The translations under genes were made by a program, and so were the position numbers. The notes under the pieces were generated by a model. It did not search any database. It was given only the letters and a program-made list of their open reading frames with translations, and was not told the DNA's origin. This document shows, in pieces, positions 31,201-40,750 of a DNA stretch of 64,000 nt (position 1 is the first letter of the stretch; the number at the start of each line of letters is the position of its first letter). The stretch covers positions 16,316 to 80,315 of the forward strand of contig JAUCBJ010003834.1 of NCBI GenBank assembly GCA_032718475.1. Reading direction: 5' to 3'. The stretch comes from Nemertoderma westbladi. Lineage: Eukaryota > Xenacoelomorpha > Nemertodermatida > Nemertodermatidae.

Positions 31201-34200
31201 TGAGATCGGCTCGTCCCACGTTAGTCCATCCTTCCATATACTGCGCATATAAATGCGGGCTTGCAGTATCACTGGACTGATGAATCCTAACGGGTCGAAC
31301 AATCGGCTCAACTTTGACAAGCATGATCTCTTGGTCAGTGTGTTTCCTTGACTGTCCAGTCTCACCTTCACTCGAAAGTTGTCTGTGTTTGGGTCCCAAA
31401 AGAGCCCCAACACCTTAGTCGTCGGTAGTGGTTCGAACTCTAGGTCTATGTCACCACCTCCACGCTCAGTAGTTCCGAATGAGTCAACTAATTCGGCACT
31501 GTTTGAGGCGAATTTGGTGAGGTTAAAACCTCCGCCCGCCAAGCAGTCCCGTAATTGATGTGCTACTGTTGTAGCACGTTCTACTGTGTCGCAACTTTGT
31601 AAACCGTCATCAACGTAAAAGTCACGTTCTACAATTCTAATTATCTCTGGGTCATACAGATGTTTCTGATCTCTAGCGGCTTGCTTCAAGGCGTACATCG
31701 TACAATTTGGGCTGTCTCTGGCACCGAAAACGCGAACTTGCATTTGGTAAGTCGCTGGTGGTAGACTTAAGTCCCCTTCCGGATACCAGAGAAACCGCAA
31801 ACTGTCTCTGTCTCGCTCTAACGCTTTTACTTGGTGAAACATCGCTTCAACGTCGCAAGTAAAGGCTACTTGACGCTGACGGAAGCGCATAATCACCCCC
31901 ATAAGATAATTATTCATGTTCGGTCCATCCATCAATTCACTATTGAGGGACATTCCCTCAAACAGAGCCGCACAGTCATTGACTACGCGTACTTTATCTG
32001 GTTTGTCGGGATGTCTCACATAGTGATGTGGCAGGTAGTATGTCTGGTCGGTCACTCGCTCCGGGTTAGTCATTCGGATAGCGTATCCTTCAGTCAAATA
32101 CGTCTCCATCTGAGTGTTGTACTGCAGATGGGCTTTCTCGTCCTTTAATAGACGTTGTCGTATTGAGTGTAGACGTCTCAAAGCCAGTGGGTAGTTATTT
32201 ATAAGTTTAGGACTTTGGCTACGCCATAACATCCCCACCTCGTAATGTCCGTCCTCCGTCTGTCGGATAGTATCTTCCATGATCTTTAGGGATTGTTTCT
32301 CCTGTTCCGACATACAAGGTTCGTAGCTACCAGGTTCAGCTGTATCTTGTTCTAACCACCTGATAGTCTTCTCCGTTAATTCTTTGTCCAAGGCGGCTTG
32401 TTCCAACTGATGAATTTTCAACGCGTCATCGTCGATATCGGCGGGCACTGTTGAGGTTATTGGGGTAGGTAGACTCGCAAGCCTATCATCTGTCGTCGAT
32501 GGAATCTCTAGCTGATTCGTCTTCTCCCCAAGTTCTAAACTCACCTGGTGGGTTAGCTGCTCCTTGTGACTTATCATACTAGTTACACGTCTGTCATGTT
32601 TTGTCGACTGTAGTGTAGTATGGTTCACGTCGTGTGAAAAGGAATGAATTGAATTTGTAGTTAATAAACTACATGTACTCTGTACATCGTCTTCCTCGTC
32701 ACTTACGTCTAATGTGCGCACAGGCGCTCGAGTATACCACCCTATCGGCGTTCTGCAGGCGTATGCGTTTCCTGCTACAACTGCCGATGGTCTGGTTTCC
32801 CACACCTGATGTAGGTTGAATTGGTCCGTCCCGATCAGCATTGCTACCGATCTATAATTGACAGGACATTTGGGTACACCAAGGTGTCTGAAATACTTAC
32901 AGTCCTCCAGAGATTGTTCCGGCACTGGACCTAGTAGGTTACTAAAGTCCTTCGTGGCCGCAAAGGTTAAATCTCTAAAAGGTAACAAAGACCTCTCCCT
33001 CTCGCTGTGTTGCGATTTTGGAAGAAGAGAGTCTAAGTCCAACTTAACTCGTGTCACTGGTATTGCACGCTGGCCGTGCATACTACTTACTGTATAACTG
33101 ACGTGTTTACCTTGTTTTAGATCCGTCACGACGTCAGCTATCTTTTCGTCCACGTAGCTATGGGATGAGGCTGAATCTAGAATCGCATAGATCCTCTTGC
33201 TCCCCTTTGTGCCAGTAACCTTGATCGGGATTACACTGAATCCCTTCAGTTGGTCAGTGGTTAGAAGCGCGATCGACGGTTGTTCGTCTCCATTGGAATA
33301 TACATCGTCGTCTTCTGATTCTTCGTCCGACGATCCGGATTGTTCTGAGAAGCAATCCTCAATATGGGTCACGAAGGTTGGAGTCGTTTTCGATTCTCGT
33401 TTTCGGTAAGCCGCATCACATCTCGCTGCTGCTTCCGGGTGTTCCCTGGCGAAACGTTTCGTCGGCGTGTGGCTGTCTGTGTGGAGCAGACCGTCGTGGT
33501 TGCGTCCACAGGATGGACAAGTGTCGGTATTTGGGCAATCCTTACGGACGTGTCCGTGTCGCGTACACCGCCAACAAGAGTCCAGTGGCCGTATCTGCAG
33601 CCGTCGTTCTTCCGAGTTCAACTCGCGAAATTGTCGACAACCTCGTAACTTGTGACCAATATACCGCTTACCTAGATGTTCGCAGTATTGGCAGCCGTTG
33701 AAGTCGGTGCTGAGTTGCTGTCTCGTCTGTTTCGTCCCAATGGGCGCAGATACTCTATTACCGTCTGAGAATTGTCGTGATTCCGTCGGTGTGGCGTAAG
33801 TGGCCGTCTTTGTGGATGTTGTCTGGGGTTTTTGTCGGTTGGAGGATGGCAGTGTGATCCCTTCTGCCACGATGTGCTGGTCGGTATAGTTAGATCGAGT
33901 TTCTACTACCGCCTCCCTGGATATTAAAAGGTACACATCTTCTAATTTTAAGAATCCTCCCCGCTCCTCTCGCTGGTATTCGACCTTCCTCCACTCCCGA
34001 CGGAGTCGATGGTGGAGTCGTCCTATTATCTTTAATAGAACTGTAGGGGTATTCCCGTAATCAAGTTGTCCAATTGATCTTAAGGTAGTGATAGCGTTCT
34101 TAATCTCGTCAGCCAGTTTTAGTAAGTCGACGGGTTTAGTGATAGCCCCTCCCTTACAGAGTTCCTCTATTACTGACCTGGCCATACTCACTGTACCTCC

Positions 34201-36933
34201 GTATATCGAAGTCAAACGATCGTACGCTAGTTCGAAAGCGTCCGGTACACCAACGAAGGTCTCCGCCAAACGTTTAGGTTCTCCTGACAACGTTTGGAGC
34301 AGGTAATTGAACTTCTCCCGTGATGTAAAGGCGCACACGGCGATCTGGGATTCGATATAGTCTACGAAGGTATGCCAGTGTTTTGAGCTACCGGAGAACT
34401 TCGGTGGTTGTTGTACCGGCAATCCCTGTCTGGCTGCGAATTTCGCTATCTCCTCGGCAACGTTCAGAGTTTCGCGTCCTTGGTTGGTAACCTGGTTGAT
34501 GTTCTCCCTTCTTGGCGCTTTTCCCTGATACGATGTGGGGTTTGAAGGTACCGGTCTTTGTGGTCCCTTCGGGTGTCTATTGTGTTCGAATTCGGAATTT
34601 CTCGAACTGTCGGTTTGAACTTCCTCCAGACGCTCCTCGATCTGAGCCAACTTGTTGACAACTGGTCGCAGGATGTCGGCGAACTGTTGTGTACTAATTG
34701 CGTCCGTTGGTTGTAACGCCTTCTGTGTTGGTGTATTCTGTGGAGGATTGTCTGCAAAGGAGTTGTCTGAACGCTCGCGTTTATATTCATCGGCCGCCCC
34801 TGTTCTAAATACCTCGCGTTTCGGGTAATCCGATTCGCTCGAAGTACTACTATCATCCGGATATGGTGGTCGACGTGCTCGCGTCCGTTGCGTCGTACGA
34901 ATTCTAACATTCCGTTTCGGAACATCGTCCACTGATCTCCGTTGTTCGGTAGGCTCACAAGTCTTCCTCGAAGTCGTAGATTGCGATGTAAACTGGTTGA
35001 ATGGTCGCGTCTCCACTGTTCTCCGTTGTTCGGTAGGCTCACAAGTCTTCCTCGAAGTCGTAGATTGCGACGTAAACTGATTGAACGGTGGTCGGACGAC
35101 CGCGTTTGAATCCAAAGGCCTTGTAGGCCGAAATGTCATTGGGTAATCGTAGTGCGTAACGGGTTTAGGTGTCAAAGGTGGACTCACCTGTTTTGTCGTC
35201 AGTAGTGCAGGTCCGACTAATAAACTACTACGATCTGTAATCGGTGGGTTACTTACCTTGACTTTCGGAATAGGCGACGACGTTGCTCTTGGCGGGGTAA
35301 ACTCGTCCGGAATAACAAACCTGTGTTCCGTCACACCATGGATAGGAGAGATATCGCTGCTACCAGCAATCGAAATAGGTTCCTTAGTCGTAACCGGTGC
35401 AAACATATGAGTTACCTGTGGGAATCGTTGACACACGTCTTTTACTAATTGTCGTTCCCGTCCGGGTGCTCCCACGCTTCCTTCTTTCTTTCGTTCCTGA
35501 ATTTGGCGATGTCTTACCTCCAACTGGTCCAAATCATGTCCGTCACGAGATCTCATCGATCGATCGCGGGCTTGTAGATCCAGGTCTTCCTTGGCGTTGG
35601 CTAATTCTCTCGCCTTCTTCTCGAGTTCGAAACGAAGTTTAACTTCTTTCTCTCGTTGTTCCGTTTGTTGTTGCTGCGCCTCGAGTTCCGCTTGTCGTAT
35701 AGCTGACTGGGCCTTTATTTGCCGTGTCTTCATTTCTGCTCTGGCTTCTAAAACTAACCGGTTTCTCTCTAACTCCGCCGCTGCCGCTGCCGCTGCCGCT
35801 TGTCGCTCTGACTCAGCCGCTGCTGCTTGTCGCTCTGACTCAGCCGCTGCCGCTTGTCGCTCTGACTCAGCCGCTGCCGCTGCTGCTGCCGCTTGTCGCT
35901 CTGACTCAGCCGCTGCTGCTGCTGCTGTTTGTTGCGCAATGTCCAACTCTAACCTTTCCATCTCGGCTGCTTCCAACTCGGCTTGTTCTTGCAGGTGGGA
36001 GATTCTTGCTATATTTGCAACGCGTAGCTTCTCTTCTTCTACTGCTGCTTGTAGCATTAGAAGTTGAGTTTGTTCCTCCATTTCCTGTTGTTGTCTGCAG
36101 AGCTGTTGTTGTCGAGCAATTTCTGACGTAGCCATACTTCCCTCGCCGATTTCGCTACGAATACTCACCAGAGATTGATCCAGTATTCCCGGTGCCGATT
36201 CGATTCGTACGGGTGAAGTTTCCCTCGTATATTCCGGCACGGTTTCCAAATCGCCGACGTCTTCGCCGCACATACGTAAGTGGTCCGTCAGATGTTTCAA
36301 TTGTCCATCCAGTCGGTACAGTTCCTGTTCTTCCTCGGGCTGTAATAATTCGTCCGAAACTGACTCACCTAACAACTGGTCCGCTTGTTCCTGTTGTATC
36401 TGTCTAATCGTCGACTTAAACTGAATCAGTTTCTCTCTAGTGATCATTAGTTTCTCGAGGATTCTAAGTTGGGTATCCATGTCCTGTCTCTGTCTAGCTA
36501 GATCTTGTAGGCCAACTAGATTATCTACGGACTTATATACTTTACTCTGTACTCTAACCTGGAGGGTGTAGAACTCGAATCGAGACATCGGAGTGGTCAA
36601 CCCGTCTAATATGCGTTGGCCTTCTCCAATACTCCTGGTTATATGCGCCATGTAACCACCGACGCTTCTAACCACGCTCTCTGTGCTTCCTGCTGAACTT
36701 ACCATTTCCGTTTCCCTGTATCTAGGTTGCGGAACAGTTAGAAAGTCCTCGGTCCTGCCGTCGCCTCGTACTACGGCATCCGGTACTCCCGTTGGATGTA
36801 CTGGTGACGCACACGGTGTAGGTTCGGTAGGCTCGCGAGTCTTCCCCTGTGGTTCTTCCGCTGCTGACTTATCTCCGTTGCACGAGTCATAGTCGGTTTG
36901 TGTATTCTTTGTATAGTCTTGTTTGTCACTCAT
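28225..36933 (-). CDS. gag-pol: Element 2 gag-pol polyprotein (2902 aa)
   Basis: A single open frame from an ATG at 36933. Residues ~60-240 are helical and charged; ~280-480 form a long coiled coil with Ala-rich ESERQAAAA repeats; ~650-700 hold a 28-aa tandem duplication. A capsid-like DUF1759 region lies at ~835-960, CCHC-type knuckles at ~1080-1145 (CWRCTRHGHVRKDC is the clearest), and a protease with AILDSASSHSYVDE at ~1248. RT: AFTCDVEAMF and FYVDDG (~1771). RNase H: FSDAS (~1954), TPRAELQAATL, YWTDA. A repetitive linker (~2120-2260) precedes the integrase (HHCC ~2525-2560; GIDCFGPI ~2595; YSDQGTNFVG ~2658) and the C-terminal domain. All domains needed for retrotransposition seem present. 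The protease has DSA rather than the usual DSG. Length is well above typical BEL/Pao polyproteins. Confidence 0.92.
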   Translation of the reverse strand: MSDKQDYTKNTQTDYDSCNGDKSAAEEPQGKTREPTEPTPCASPVHPTGVPDAVVRGDGRTEDFLTVPQPRYRETEMVSSAGSTESVVRSVGGYMAHITRSIGEGQRILDGLTTPMSRFEFYTLQVRVQSKVYKSVDNLVGLQDLARQRQDMDTQLRILEKLMITREKLIQFKSTIRQIQQEQADQLLGESVSDELLQPEEEQELYRLDGQLKHLTDHLRMCGEDVGDLETVPEYTRETSPVRIESAPGILDQSLVSIRSEIGEGSMATSEIARQQQLCRQQQEMEEQTQLLMLQAAVEEEKLRVANIARISHLQEQAELEAAEMERLELDIAQQTAAAAAAESERQAAAAAAAAESERQAAAAESERQAAAAESERQAAAAAAAAELERNRLVLEARAEMKTRQIKAQSAIRQAELEAQQQQTEQREKEVKLRFELEKKARELANAKEDLDLQARDRSMRSRDGHDLDQLEVRHRQIQERKKEGSVGAPGRERQLVKDVCQRFPQVTHMFAPVTTKEPISIAGSSDISPIHGVTEHRFVIPDEFTPPRATSSPIPKVKVSNPPITDRSSLLVGPALLTTKQVSPPLTPKPVTHYDYPMTFRPTRPLDSNAVVRPPFNQFTSQSTTSRKTCEPTEQRRTVETRPFNQFTSQSTTSRKTCEPTEQRRSVDDVPKRNVRIRTTQRTRARRPPYPDDSSTSSESDYPKREVFRTGAADEYKRERSDNSFADNPPQNTPTQKALQPTDAISTQQFADILRPVVNKLAQIEERLEEVQTDSSRNSEFEHNRHPKGPQRPVPSNPTSYQGKAPRRENINQVTNQGRETLNVAEEIAKFAARQGLPVQQPPKFSGSSKHWHTFVDYIESQIAVCAFTSREKFNYLLQTLSGEPKRLAETFVGVPDAFELAYDRLTSIYGGTVSMARSVIEELCKGGAITKPVDLLKLADEIKNAITTLRSIGQLDYGNTPTVLLKIIGRLHHRLRREWRKVEYQREERGGFLKLEDVYLLISREAVVETRSNYTDQHIVAEGITLPSSNRQKPQTTSTKTATYATPTESRQFSDGNRVSAPIGTKQTRQQLSTDFNGCQYCEHLGKRYIGHKLRGCRQFRELNSEERRLQIRPLDSCWRCTRHGHVRKDCPNTDTCPSCGRNHDGLLHTDSHTPTKRFAREHPEAAARCDAAYRKRESKTTPTFVTHIEDCFSEQSGSSDEESEDDDVYSNGDEQPSIALLTTDQLKGFSVIPIKVTGTKGSKRIYAILDSASSHSYVDEKIADVVTDLKQGKHVSYTVSSMHGQRAIPVTRVKLDLDSLLPKSQHSERERSLLPFRDLTFAATKDFSNLLGPVPEQSLEDCKYFRHLGVPKCPVNYRSVAMLIGTDQFNLHQVWETRPSAVVAGNAYACRTPIGWYTRAPVRTLDVSDEEDDVQSTCSLLTTNSIHSFSHDVNHTTLQSTKHDRRVTSMISHKEQLTHQVSLELGEKTNQLEIPSTTDDRLASLPTPITSTVPADIDDDALKIHQLEQAALDKELTEKTIRWLEQDTAEPGSYEPCMSEQEKQSLKIMEDTIRQTEDGHYEVGMLWRSQSPKLINNYPLALRRLHSIRQRLLKDEKAHLQYNTQMETYLTEGYAIRMTNPERVTDQTYYLPHHYVRHPDKPDKVRVVNDCAALFEGMSLNSELMDGPNMNNYLMGVIMRFRQRQVAFTCDVEAMFHQVKALERDRDSLRFLWYPEGDLSLPPATYQMQVRVFGARDSPNCTMYALKQAARDQKHLYDPEIIRIVERDFYVDDGLQSCDTVERATTVAHQLRDCLAGGGFNLTKFASNSAELVDSFGTTERGGGDIDLEFEPLPTTKVLGLFWDPNTDNFRVKVRLDSQGNTLTKRSCLSKLSRLFDPLGFISPVILQARIYMRSIWKDGLTWDEPISSDQVDLWKTWEAELSSLEDYFIPRVYFPLQSTFPDNLELHCFSDASDNGFGVAAYLRRQVESDEFDVSLITSKAKTMPTKYMTTPRAELQAATLSTTIVNLIQTELQSSLQIFYWTDATLVLFYINNDTLEFKTFVANRRAEILDRSIKEDWRHCPGPQNPADIASRGMMPEEFCKPENKEFWQHGPQFLQKSTQDWPPLYDNKSNTIPKDAEIKKPKKGKTKKKTTAAKLKKKPKAKWKDITSKVKRGRLASLSTPDISPDGQPDTLPDGQPDTLLDGQPDVLPDISQNVPPDVSNTLTNSKAAVSLLERPSSDKQPDTLPDVSPDALLDSRLDTSNVLTNNKAAVSLLERPCIDKLPNLTHLSNHKHGETSCITDVGSTYANVNTGVTLRSRDIPNLQPMVKPGINVGRKISLPKPADPIEFKPPLAIDLQSTDNQGKKTKKDKLLVDPDGSTVNKGILTGGPVGPSSNSKPSKISIDLPDDVTNTYVDRIVNLTDSWTNACRKLAWIVRFVQYVKGKRDFTRRLTLAEIDRCEIKLIRHYQLRYFAREFTSINQGQPIKSSPILSWSPIIYNGLICHKSRLQNIDFNTNFRYPIIIPQHHELQRAMILDAHLHLKHAGRHHCLSYLRTRFVLIRPSKALSSVTRTCIICKKVHSRIGTQEMSELPQARLQAFRPPFTETGIDCFGPIHTKRGRILVKRWGLIFTCMSSRAVHIERVMDLSTNAFILALRRFIARRGLVKCLYSDQGTNFVGARNEIARAFKKLDHDQISNELQPHKIVWKFNPPDSPWRGGVWERLIRSIKTAMAKVIPVNHILTDDQLTTLFVEIEAILNTRPIVLVPDDKQSQFALTPAHLLMQAPTTLTPISIPIESDSYGRKAWKITQLLANKFWEIWQNHYLPSISARTNWYNNTRALKPGDHVLLAEVNLKRRFWITGVILATHPSMDGVTRTVTVRTIDGRTVDRPTQRLVLLEETRNESGDYKSPPNTSK
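30110..30432. repeat. Repeated linker in element 2 pol between RNase H and integrase
   Basis: Two ~135-bp units encode KAAVSLLERP with following Asp/Pro-rich sequence, and shorter 21-24-bp units encode DGQPDTLP-type repeats. The larger unit contains AAGGCCGC ... GCGGCTTT, a near-perfect inverted repeat. The repeats keep the frame open. Confidence 0.75.
34930..35095. repeat. 84-bp tandem duplication in element 2 gag
   Basis: Two units encode FNQFTSQSTTSRKTCEPTEQ followed by RR-S/T-V; each contains a copy of the GGCTCACAAGTCTTCC palindrome (34952-34967 and 35036-35051). The frame is maintained. Confidence 0.85.
35780..35930. repeat. Ala-rich coding repeat in element 2 gag
   Basis: Repeated GCTGCC/GCGGCA-type codons and CGCTCTGACTCAGCCGCTG-like units encode ESERQAAAA repeats in the gag coiled coil. 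Unit number varies (runs of three to eight Ala), indicating slippage expansion in frame. Confidence 0.8.
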
Positions 36934-37740
36934 TTCAGTAGTTGTAAGTCAAGTGAAGTGAGTGTCAAAGTATCGAGTTTACCGTATTTGTATAAAACGG
37001 TACTAATTACAGTCATATAAAATTAGCCTACCGGCCGATTTTATAGCAGATGAATAAAATTAGCCTAAACGGCCAATTTTACAGCAAATAAATGTCACGG
37101 AATAAGTATATAATAAAAATTAGCCTAGCGGCCAATTTTACAACAAATAAATCGGATAACGATATGCGTTATCAAAAGGTAAATTAAATACAATAATACG
37201 GACTAATTCAGCAATGAACAAAGAAATCATACGGAATGCATAAATACTTGAGACAGTGGAACCCACAATAATTTTAACTAATACGGTAATGCCTAACTTA
37301 TTTATGCAACTTTTCGAACTCACCCACTCCAATAATTCTCCAGAAAAACAGATTCCCAGATACAAACCGGACGTGAACCTTTCCGTTTTTAACGTTGCGG
37401 ACGAAACGCGATTTTCCCAACCAAAGTTGTTGAGTTATCTATCTCCCAAACTTGCTAAACACGGTCTTGCTCCCGTTACAGTCTAGAAATGAGTTCTGAA
37501 TCCTGAAAAACAAAAGAGTTAGGTTTTACTTTACGAAAATTTTGTACCGGTACAATATGGTATTTAAACCCTTTTAAACACCGGTATTCAATTCCAAAAT
37601 ATTTTACACGCGGTTCAAATCAAATTTTATTTCAAAAAATTAGCACTTAGCTAATCAAATACAAATTTTTACCTCAAAATACAGAATTTTCAAATAACTT
37701 TAGTCCTACCGAACCGTAGTTCAGTAAAACACATTCCTAC
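36934..37740 (-). promoter_or_regulatory. Element 2 5' leader with three tandem hairpins
   Basis: Between the 5' LTR and the gag ATG, three copies of AAAATTAGCC-(4-5 nt)-GGCCAATTTTA lie near 37018, 37055 and 37113, each able to form a 10-bp stem. A 75-aa hydrophobic frame at 37365-37138 is not convincing as a gene. I could not identify a primer-binding site starting with TGG next to the LTR. Confidence 0.55.
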
Positions 37741-39650
37741 TAATTGAAGAGATACGCCTATTCCTACTATCGGAAGAGACGGTAACAATACCTGCAATAT
37801 CCTACTGTAAAGTTTGTAAATCAAATCATAAATCCGACCTTCTCACCAAAACAGTAAACCCTAAGTAAGCGAATATATTGCAGTATCGATCTCTTATAAC
37901 CGGTGAGGCAGAAAACAGTCTACGAGCAGACAAACTTCGGTAAAACAAATCCCGCGCAGCGAATCCTAAAATCAGGCTGACTCACTGACGGACTAAGGGG
38001 CTCGTATACTTTGCCGCGGTGTGATTTATATGGTTGGGCGAAGGGACGCTAGCTAGGTACAGAGCAGATTTGGAGATGTCTAACTAGCGGGCAAAGCACA
38101 GTACGGACTAAGTTAATTTTATATATTTCGAGGTGTAAATAATTTCTAACGCGTGTGTGTTAATTCTGGACGGTCAAAAACAGTTTTGCTCCTTCACATA
38201 TATAATTACTGGGTACGGTGTGCATTTTACGAATATTCTAATTTTATAACTTGTAGGTCCAATACTCACGAATGGTAAGGTTCCTTCCCCTCTTGCGTAT
38301 TTCCAGGACTCAAATTCAGGCATAAGGTTAATACTACGCCCAGAATTCGGCAATTTTAGGTACCAGGTCCCTGATACTAAGAAGAGATGTGTTAGTTTAC
38401 TACTGTAGGCGTACGGGTACTAATAGCTATCCTGGCTCCTATCTAGAATTTTAATCACCCAGGTAGTCCGGGTAACTTCCTATTAGGGCGTTGGCGGGGA
38501 CACGGTAGATGTTAGTATCCCTAATAGCCTCAATTTATTTGCGCCTAGCGTAAACTGCCCTACCGCCTGAACGGTACAATCCCAATTCAGGTGAAAACAC
38601 AGCAACCCCTTAGCCTACAAGTTCTGATGTAATGGACACTGTCGTACTGCAAATAGTCGCGCACACACCTGTACTTAGCAAGAGTTAAGCGTACAGTTTG
38701 CTGCACCCTAACCAATGTGTATGCCTTGTACCGGTGTGCCTACGTCCTATCTGCGTACTAGTATCTGCTTATGCTCTCCCTCTCCCCCGTAGGAATGTGA
38801 AGGTCTACTGTGGGTTTTCCTGAATCAAGACAGTACAGTCCCTATGATGTAATTTTGGGCTTATAGCGTGTCACTACGTCTACCTTTTGATCTTTGGTCT
38901 TACACTTAGGTAGCAAGGATCGAACGCTGTCTAACCTTTCAGGCGATGGGCGAATAACTTTAAATGGTATTGCGGGTTGTCTCTCGTCTACATTCCTGTG
39001 ATGTTCCCGTTCATTGCTGCGGCCCGATCTCTAGCCGGCCATCCTGTCCCTGAGTTTGTTCACCGTAGTGAATCCATGGTAAAACAGGTAGAAAGCTGAG
39101 AGAATATTCTGACTTTATTACAGAAGATACAATTATAATACAATGTAATCTGAGAATAAACTAAGCACGACAGAATAATAATGTGAATATAATCTGTGAA
39201 GTAGAGTGAATAACTAATGAACGAATCGCACCTTTATATACTAAATTTGTGCCGCAATCAATCGAGAAAATTCTCGATTGTTCTATGGGTTCTAACAAGG
39301 TTTTAAAGATAGCTTATTGGTCCAGCTAATATATAACTTGCACGACATTGGTTACAATCAAATAACTACGGCCTTATTGGTACAGACAAATGCAATTAAT
39401 TTGTAGCGGTTAATTTAAATGAGTTGAAATTCTGCACAAAAAATAATTCGCACTTACTAGGATTCGAACTCGATACCTACTACACATATAATTTCCAACG
39501 CTCTACCAACTGAGCTACTGAACCACTTGACCGATAGATACACAATAGATAGAACCAATACTAATGAGAACTCAAAGCAATCTTTACAAAGTTAATTCGA
39601 ATAAAATAAAATTTTGAAAATCCACGGCATTCAGGGAATATAATTCTATA
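37741..39650 (-). repeat. Element 2 5' LTR (1910 bp)
   Basis: Matches 23071-24980 with one visible difference. It carries the same tRNA-like pol III unit (A box at 39506-39517, B box at 39460-39471, T run near 39438). GGTGC at 39651-39655 follows. Confidence 0.95.
39436..39530 (-). ncRNA. tRNA-derived pol III-like unit inside the element 2 5' LTR
   Basis: Same A box, B box and T-run arrangement as at 24766-24860. In the 5' LTR it is oriented the same way as the element's own transcription. Confidence 0.5.
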
Positions 39651-40584
39651 GGTGCGTTCCGTCTGTCCTATTTCTTGACCTTCTCTGGCTTGGGTATGTC
39701 ATTGGGGGTAGCGGCCCCCTCCATATATCTGTGTCACACGATCTGTTTTCGTCCAGGGGTCTCGTTGTTCTTGCTACCATCGGGGTATATTGTTGATATT
39801 GTGATGGGGGAATGTCACCCTGTCCCCCCCCCACCGGTATGTTTGGTAATGGGGTTGATGTTAATATGTTGGGGCCCATGCACCTATCCGCAATAATTCC
39901 CCCCTCCCCTGGGTATATGTTGTGTCCCTGCATGTTGTAGTCATACTGCTGTGCTGGTACCGGTATAGGCCTATCAGCTTCTGGCCTACTCGCCGGTACG
40001 TATTCCGCGACTTCCGGGTTTAATTCCGTCGTCCGCGCTATCCTATCGCCTACACAGCCTCTCTCAGTGTGGCCTATGGTATGTGCAGTAAGGCCTACAG
40101 TATGTCCTACAGTCTGCATGTGTTGTTCGGGATCGAAGTTTATTCTTCTCGAATAATCCTCCCCGCGGCTACCGTATTCTCGTTCGGTAGGTATATCCCG
40201 TCGGAAAGTTTCTCTTCGACCCCCCTCTCTACTGTTCTCATCTTCGTACCGGTACATTGTGTACCCCTCTCTCGGCGTGTAATGCATCTCACCGGATCGC
40301 ATCTCTCCGGGGCGACGGCAATCTCCCGGAGTCCGACCCCACTGACTCTTCGTTCTCATCTCGACTACCGACGGCTCGCTATCCATCCTCGCTCTTCTAT
40401 CGTTCGCGGCGATACTTCTACTACTGTCTTCCTTTCTTCTCCTATCAGTGGAATATTCCCGCTCGTGAGATCTCTCATCGACCTCCTGGTTAAACCCCAC
40501 TGTTCTTCTTCCCTCCTCTGATCGGGCTCGATGCTTCGTCCGCCCTCTCGCGACGTCAACCTGTCTCTCTCTGCTCGGTCGCAC
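39651..40584 (-). CDS. gag: Element 1 gag middle part: Arg/Glu-rich basic region, cut by element 2
   Basis: About 311 residues of highly charged Arg/Glu/Ser sequence (RPSRERQVDVARGRTKHRAR type) followed by a Tyr/Pro/Gln-rich part (PASRPEADRPIPVPAQQYDY). At 39655 it meets the element 2 insertion; the frame is in register with 23065-21840 on the other side. It has no recognisable domain and probably serves as the N-terminal RNA-binding or assembly part of gag. Confidence 0.7.
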
Positions 40585-40691
40585 GCCGCTGGGGATACCC
40601 GTAATCCCCCTGTTACTTTCCGTCGCCGGTTGTTGCGGTTTACCTATTTCGGCCCTCGCACTATCCGCTGACGGCTGTGGGACACTCCCTG

Positions 40692-40750
40692 CCCCCCCCC
40701 CCTCTCGCCGCTAACTCTCGGTTGTGGGGTCCTCGTAGCCCCCCCCCCAC
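40692..40750. other. Two poly-C tracts (C11 and C10) where the element 1 gag frame changes
   Basis: C11 at 40692-40702 and C10 at 40739-40748 (poly-G in the coding sense). The frame upstream of 40750 and that downstream of 40690 are both open, but not in one register, so each tract seems to have gained or lost bases. Confidence 0.6.

Larger units (their letters stand above)
23071..39650 (-). mobile_element. BEL/Pao element 2 (16.6 kb), nested in element 1 gag
   Basis: Two 1910-bp LTRs (23071-24980 and 37741-39650) differ at one position that I could see (about 24194 versus 38864, C/T). The GGTGC duplication flanks them. All genes are on the minus strand. It encodes one uninterrupted 2902-aa gag-pol and a downstream ORF3 with frame breaks. 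The LTR ends are not TG...CA: in the element's sense they start TATAGAATTA and end CTTCAATTA. It is the youngest insertion in the window. Confidence 0.95.

Noticed and set aside
35591-36131. Plus-strand Ala/Leu/Pro-rich ORFs opposite element 2 gag
   Set aside because: They are antisense readings of the Ala-rich coding repeat of the gag coiled coil.
37138-37365. 75-aa hydrophobic leader ORF in element 2
   Set aside because: AT-rich, no similarity, overlaps the hairpin leader; probably chance.
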